Shown here piece by piece: positions 60,342 through 64,000 of a stretch of 64,000 bases of DNA. The translations under genes were made by a program, and so were the position numbers. This stretch comes from Actinophytocola sp. (GTDB lineage: Bacteria > Actinomycetota > Actinomycetes > Mycobacteriales > Pseudonocardiaceae). Position 1 is the stretch's first letter. The number at the start of each line of letters is the position of its first letter. Below the pieces are notes generated by a model that ran no database searches, had not been told where the DNA came from, and was given only the letters and a program-made list of their open reading frames with translations. The stretch covers positions 1-64,000 of the forward strand of contig WHSS01000001.1 in assembly GCA_009379975.1 (NCBI GenBank). Reading direction: 5' to 3'.

Positions 60342-62261
60342 TCACGCGGCTCGATCTTTATCGGCACGGGCCGCTGTCGCGCCCCGATACCAGTACTCCA
60401 GGGTCAGGACATGCCAGAGGTGCTTGGACCGGTCCTGCCGGCCGGACGCGTCCTCGTCGACGAGGCGCTGCAGGGCCTCGCGACGCAGGAAGCCGGAGGA
60501 CACCAGCACGCCGTCGTTGACGACCTCCTGCACCAGCGGCGCCAGGTCGCGGCTCATCCAGGCCCGCAGTGGTGCGCTGAACAGGCCCTTCGGCCGGTAA
60601 ACGATCTCGTCCGGAAGGATCGACGTAGCGGCCTTCTTGAGCGCGAACTTTCCCTGCCGCCCGACGATCTTCTGGCTGCCGGGGATGCTGAACGCGGCTT
60701 TGACGACCTCGACGTCGACGAACGGCACGCGCACCTCGGTCGACGCCGCCATGCTCGACCGGTCGGTGTAGGCCAGGTTCAGTCCCGGCAGGAACAGCCG
60801 GGCGTCCGCCAGGCACATGCGGTTGACGAAGTCGTTCAACTCGTTGTCGTGGTAGGTGTCGGCGTGCTCGGTCAGCACGTCGTCGACCGTTGGTGCCAGA
60901 TCGGGGTTGAGCAGGGAAAGCAGCTCGGCGTGGTCGTACATCGTGTAGCTGCGGCGGAACGCGGTCTCCTCCGGCAACCCCGCGAAGGACAGGAACCGTT
61001 TGGCGAAACGGATCGAACGGAACCCGCGGCGCGACGTAGCCACCGGCATCCGGTTCACCAGGGACTCCATCGGCCTGCGCACAGTGGACGGCAAGCGCTG
61101 GTAGCGCAGCGCGAGCAGGTTGGCCAGGTGCTTGCGGTACCCGGCGAACAGCTCGTCCGCGCCCATCCCGGACAGCATCACCTTGATGCCTGCCGCTTTG
61201 GCGGCAGAGCAGATCAGGAACGTGTTGATCGCCGCGGGGTCGCCGATCGGCTCGTCGAGGTGGTAGGCCATCCTCGGCAGGAGCTCGAGCACGTCCGGCG
61301 CGATCTCGATCTCGTGCAGGTCCACGCCGAACCGCTCGGCGACCTGCCGGGCGTAGCGCAGGTCGTCTGGCATCGCCTCGAACTTGGCGTCCTCGGCGCG
61401 AAAACCGATGGTGTAGGCCGAGATTCCCGGCTGGTGTCGCGCGGCCAGCGCGGTGAGGTAGCTGGAGTCGAGCCCGCCGGACAGGAACGTCGCGACCGGC
61501 ACGTCGGAGAGCAGGTGCTTCCGGGTCGACTCCGCTATGACGGCATCCAGGTCCGGTTGCGGCCTGTGCTGGGCCTCGGCCGCGACGTCGCGGATCGACC
61601 AGTAGCTACCACGGTCGACCCGGCCGTCCGGCCCGCACCGTAGCCAGCTGCCCGGCGGCAGCTTCTCCGCTCCGCGAAAGGCGCAGCGGCCGTCGGGAAC
61701 CCAGTAGTAGAGCAGCGACGCCACCAGCGCGGCCTCGTCCACCTGCAGGGAACCGCCCAGTTCGCCGGCAAGGGCCTTGAGCTCCGACGCGAACACGATT
61801 CCCCCGTCCCGCCGGAGCAGGAACAGCGGCTTGATGCCCAGCTGGTCGCGGGCGAGCACCAGCTCGCCGGTGCGCTCGTCGAAAATCGCGAACGCGAACA
61901 TGCCGCGCAGCTTCGGCAGGCAGGCAGTGCCCCAGCGGCGCCAGGCCCGCAGCAGGACTTCGGTGTCGGACGTCCCTCGGAAGCGCGCGCCCGCGCTCTC
62001 CAGTTCGGCGCGCAGCTCCGGAGCGTTGTACAGCTCACCGTTGTAGGTGAGAGCCAGGCCCTCGGCCACCATCGGCTGTGCCCCGGTCGCCGACAGGTCG
62101 ATGATCGAGAGCCTGCGATGTCCGAGGTGGACCTCACCGGACCCCGCGCGGTGGGTGTACCGGCCGGCGCCGTCCGGGCCGCGGTGGGCGATGGCCTCGG
62201 TGAGGCAGTCGGTGAGCCTGCCGCCGCCGGGCCACAGGTAGGTGCCCGCGATACCGCACAC
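60342..62261 (-). CDS. asnB: Asparagine synthase (glutamine-hydrolysing)-like amidotransferase
   Basis: 639 residues from a GTG that places the catalytic cysteine second (CGIAGTY), as needed for the class II glutaminase. The glutaminase part has AIAHRGPDG and LTYNGELYN, the synthetase part the PP-loop FLSGGLDSSYLTALAA and GMGADELFAGYRKH. In polysaccharide loci such enzymes amidate a uronic acid or a similar carboxyl group more often than make free asparagine. It starts three bases after the Wzz-like stop. The gene name is by family only. Confidence 0.9.
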   Translation of the reverse strand: MCGIAGTYLWPGGGRLTDCLTEAIAHRGPDGAGRYTHRAGSGEVHLGHRRLSIIDLSATGAQPMVAEGLALTYNGELYNAPELRAELESAGARFRGTSDTEVLLRAWRRWGTACLPKLRGMFAFAIFDERTGELVLARDQLGIKPLFLLRRDGGIVFASELKALAGELGGSLQVDEAALVASLLYYWVPDGRCAFRGAEKLPPGSWLRCGPDGRVDRGSYWSIRDVAAEAQHRPQPDLDAVIAESTRKHLLSDVPVATFLSGGLDSSYLTALAARHQPGISAYTIGFRAEDAKFEAMPDDLRYARQVAERFGVDLHEIEIAPDVLELLPRMAYHLDEPIGDPAAINTFLICSAAKAAGIKVMLSGMGADELFAGYRKHLANLLALRYQRLPSTVRRPMESLVNRMPVATSRRGFRSIRFAKRFLSFAGLPEETAFRRSYTMYDHAELLSLLNPDLAPTVDDVLTEHADTYHDNELNDFVNRMCLADARLFLPGLNLAYTDRSSMAASTEVRVPFVDVEVVKAAFSIPGSQKIVGRQGKFALKKAATSILPDEIVYRPKGLFSAPLRAWMSRDLAPLVQEVVNDGVLVSSGFLRREALQRLVDEDASGRQDRSKHLWHVLTLEYWYRGATAARADKDRAA

Positions 62262-62264
62262 TTC

Positions 62265-63854
62265 CTAGACCTCCACGTCCTGCGAATCGGACGACCGGCC
62301 GATCCGTTCGTTCAACGGTTGCTCGTTCGGCCGTACCGGGGCGATGGTCGTCTGTCCGTTTCTCAGCTGGGTTCCAGGGCCTTGCCGACGGGGACGTGTG
62401 GCGTCTTCATCGGTTGGCATTGATCGGCCACGTAAGGCCGTGTGCAAGCCGTCCCACAGCGTGCCGTCGGTGCGATCCCGTGGGTCGGGGTGGACGAGCA
62501 CGATTCCGATCACCGGGATCCGCGCATCTGCCAGCTGGCGCGCGACGGTGTGCAGCCAGGTCGTGTCCGCGTAGCCGGTGCGGACGACGAGCACGGTCTC
62601 CGTGCCGAGCGCCCTGAGGCCGGTCCAGGTCGTCCCCGGCTCGACGGAGCCGACGCCGATGTACTGCACGTCGGGCACAATCTCCTGCGGGCCGCCTGAC
62701 TGCTGGTCACTCTCGACAACCCGGATCCGATCGCCGACCTGGCCGGCGCGGCGGGCGAGAGTCCGCTTCGGCAGGTCGTCGATCACCATGACCGGACCGT
62801 CCAGCGCGGTCGCCACCCCGAGGGCCAGCACCGCGGCCGTGTCCGCGCAACCCAGTTCGAGCAGGGAGAACGCTCCGGGTTCGACACGAACAGCCCTGGC
62901 GAGTGTAGCGGCGACATGGGTGCGTTCCCTGACCGCGCGCGAGCGGCGCCAGAGCCGCTTCGGGCCCCGGGGTGTAGCCGGGAGCTGGGCGATCACAGAC
63001 GCGCCGAGGTGCGCTGCGATGTCGCGCCGCAGAACTGGTCGGTCACGGACGACGCCCGCGACGGCCGCCAGCCCGAGCCCGCCGCCCAGCCCGAGCACCA
63101 GACCGGTCAGGGCGTAGGTGGCAGCCGTCATCACTATCGAGCGTGGGAGCAGGCGCGGGGGGTCGACGACGCGTGATCCCTCCTGCACCCGCGGCGCGCC
63201 GATCTCGGCCTCGGTGACGCGTCGCCCGAGGTCATGCGACTGCGCGATCAGGTCTGCGCGCCGGACATAGAGCGAGTCCAGTCCGGCCACATTCCGATTC
63301 TGTGTGGATGAAGTGGCCTCGCTGATTTCGTCGTCGATCTTGCCGAGTTCGCTCCGCAACTTGGCGTGACGGTCCCGCAGGGCCTCCGCCTCCGCTTCGG
63401 TCGCGTTCTTCGTCCGCGCCAGGTGATCGGCGATGAAGGTGTCGGCGAGTGCTCGGGCGCGGGCGATCGCATCCGTCGGGGAGGAAGCTCGGACGGTCAG
63501 TTCGAGCACGTTGCTTGTCAGCCCTTCCGCTTCGTACGTCTTCGCGAACCGTTCCGGTGACTCGTTCACCCCGACCTGCCGCAGCGTCGCCTCGGCGATC
63601 CGCGCCGTCCGCAGCAACGCGAGATCGGTGGCCATGAGGCTTCCGCCATCCGAAGGGTGGTCGTTCTCGTGAACGATCTGCAGCCGGGTGACGGCGGTCG
63701 GTTGCGGCGGCATCAGCAGCGCGAACGCCAGGCCGAGGAGCAGACCGACCAAGGCGAACGACACCCACATGCGGCGTCGCCATCGAATCGCGGCGACCAG
63801 TTGCGGCAGGTTGACCAGGGGTGCCGGCTTGGTGGTATCAGTTGGCGTGGTCAC
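62265..63854 (-). CDS. Wzz-type chain-length protein with degenerate kinase-like domain
   Basis: 529 residues from a GTG overlapping the previous stop (GTGA). It has two helices (about 31-48 and 245-270) around an outer coiled-coil-rich domain, the Wzz layout. A cytosolic domain follows that has the overall strands of a BY-kinase (MVIDDLP like Walker A', VLVVRTGYAD), but the P-loop GxxGKS is missing: the place reads LLELGCADTAAVL. So it is probably a non-catalytic regulator of chain length. The C-terminus is disordered and basic. Confidence 0.83.
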   Translation of the reverse strand: MTTPTDTTKPAPLVNLPQLVAAIRWRRRMWVSFALVGLLLGLAFALLMPPQPTAVTRLQIVHENDHPSDGGSLMATDLALLRTARIAEATLRQVGVNESPERFAKTYEAEGLTSNVLELTVRASSPTDAIARARALADTFIADHLARTKNATEAEAEALRDRHAKLRSELGKIDDEISEATSSTQNRNVAGLDSLYVRRADLIAQSHDLGRRVTEAEIGAPRVQEGSRVVDPPRLLPRSIVMTAATYALTGLVLGLGGGLGLAAVAGVVRDRPVLRRDIAAHLGASVIAQLPATPRGPKRLWRRSRAVRERTHVAATLARAVRVEPGAFSLLELGCADTAAVLALGVATALDGPVMVIDDLPKRTLARRAGQVGDRIRVVESDQQSGGPQEIVPDVQYIGVGSVEPGTTWTGLRALGTETVLVVRTGYADTTWLHTVARQLADARIPVIGIVLVHPDPRDRTDGTLWDGLHTALRGRSMPTDEDATRPRRQGPGTQLRNGQTTIAPVRPNEQPLNERIGRSSDSQDVEV

Positions 63855-64000
63855 GGCCGGCCTGCCATCGTGTCGTCGTTTTCGGCGCCCAAGACCGGAT
63901 TGGTCGCGTTTGCGGCAGGCTCCGTCACGGCCGGGTCCACCAAGATGGCCGGTGCGGGCTGGGCGGCGGTCACCGCGCTTTGCTGGGCAACGACGGCGCC
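63851..64000 (-). CDS. C-terminal end of a gene that starts beyond the window
   Basis: 49 codons on the minus strand run from the window edge to a TGA overlapping the Wzz-like start. The residues are a Pro/Ala-rich, low-complexity tail (TAAQPAPAILVDPAVTEPAA) ending TMAGRP, so the family is not visible. The overlap shows it belongs to the same operon. Confidence 0.6.
   Translation of the reverse strand, partial: GAVVAQQSAVTAAQPAPAILVDPAVTEPAANATNPVLGAENDDTMAGRP

Noticed and set aside
1..64000. CRISPR arrays, insertion sequences, prophage genes or replication origins
   Set aside because: No regularly spaced repeats, transposase or integrase motifs, or DnaA-box clusters were seen.

Overview
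The window is high-GC DNA with many GTG and TTG starts, tightly overlapping genes and Actinobacteria-specific families (DUF3145, DUF3052, a PucR-type FasR regulator, homodimeric AceE, a DesA3-like desaturase). Gene content and order fit an actinomycete, most likely a Pseudonocardiales member such as Amycolatopsis; this is inference from synteny and style, not from a database search. No rRNA, CRISPR array, transposase or prophage is visible. There is one tRNA, tRNA-Val(UAC).

Region 1 (1-10.7 kb), core metabolism and membrane: the end of a membrane protein, a YjbQ-family protein, a DHA2 drug exporter, a fatty-acid desaturase operon (ferredoxin reductase, ferredoxin, desaturase, small helical protein) divergent from a TetR regulator with a palindromic operator between them, the three-subunit proton-translocating transhydrogenase (pntAA-pntAB-pntB), a repeat-rich gap, and a single-pass membrane protein.

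Region 2 (11-24.4 kb), fatty-acid and pyruvate block: a secreted subtilisin, DUF3145, an anchored protein, then fabF-acpP-fabH-fabD behind the activator gene fasR, a small multi-helix membrane protein, aceE, a DUF3052 gene, an AhpE-like peroxiredoxin and tRNA-Val. The order ahpE - DUF3052 - aceE - fasR - fabD - ACP - KAS matches the mycobacterial Rv2238c-Rv2246 neighbourhood. Perfect palindromes at gene ends probably act as two-way terminators, and several supply the stop codons.

Region 3 (24.4-36.7 kb), mostly exported proteins: a possible 23-residue cysteine-rich peptide, a flavin monooxygenase, a lipoprotein-like protein with a disturbed 5' end, an M36 metalloprotease with PKD repeats, a DUF4407 membrane protein, a lysyl-oxidase-like protein, a small secreted protein and a large secreted sugar dehydrogenase with PKD, FN3 and Ig-like repeats.

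Region 4 (36.9-64 kb), a large cell-surface polysaccharide locus in two converging arms. The plus arm (36951-48788) is one translationally coupled operon: initiating phosphoglycosyltransferase, C-methyltransferase, sugar nucleotidyltransferase, PIG-L deacetylase, epimerase/reductase, DUF4910 peptidase-like enzyme, flippase, GT2, pyruvyltransferase, RmlC-like epimerase and a class III PLP enzyme. The minus arm (from beyond 64000 down to 51258) holds a Wzz-like protein with a degenerate kinase domain, an asparagine-synthase-like amidotransferase, a fused dehydrogenase/Gfo-Idh-MocA oxidoreductase, a heparinase II/III-like lyase, a beta-helix lipoprotein, a Wzy/ligase-type membrane protein, a methyltransferase and a GT4. 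Between the arms lie an extra metK, a decayed adenosine-kinase fragment, a PAP2 phosphatase and a decayed asparagine-synthase-like fragment. The locus looks like a Wzx/Wzy pathway for an unusual branched, methylated and possibly amino-modified and pyruvylated glycan.
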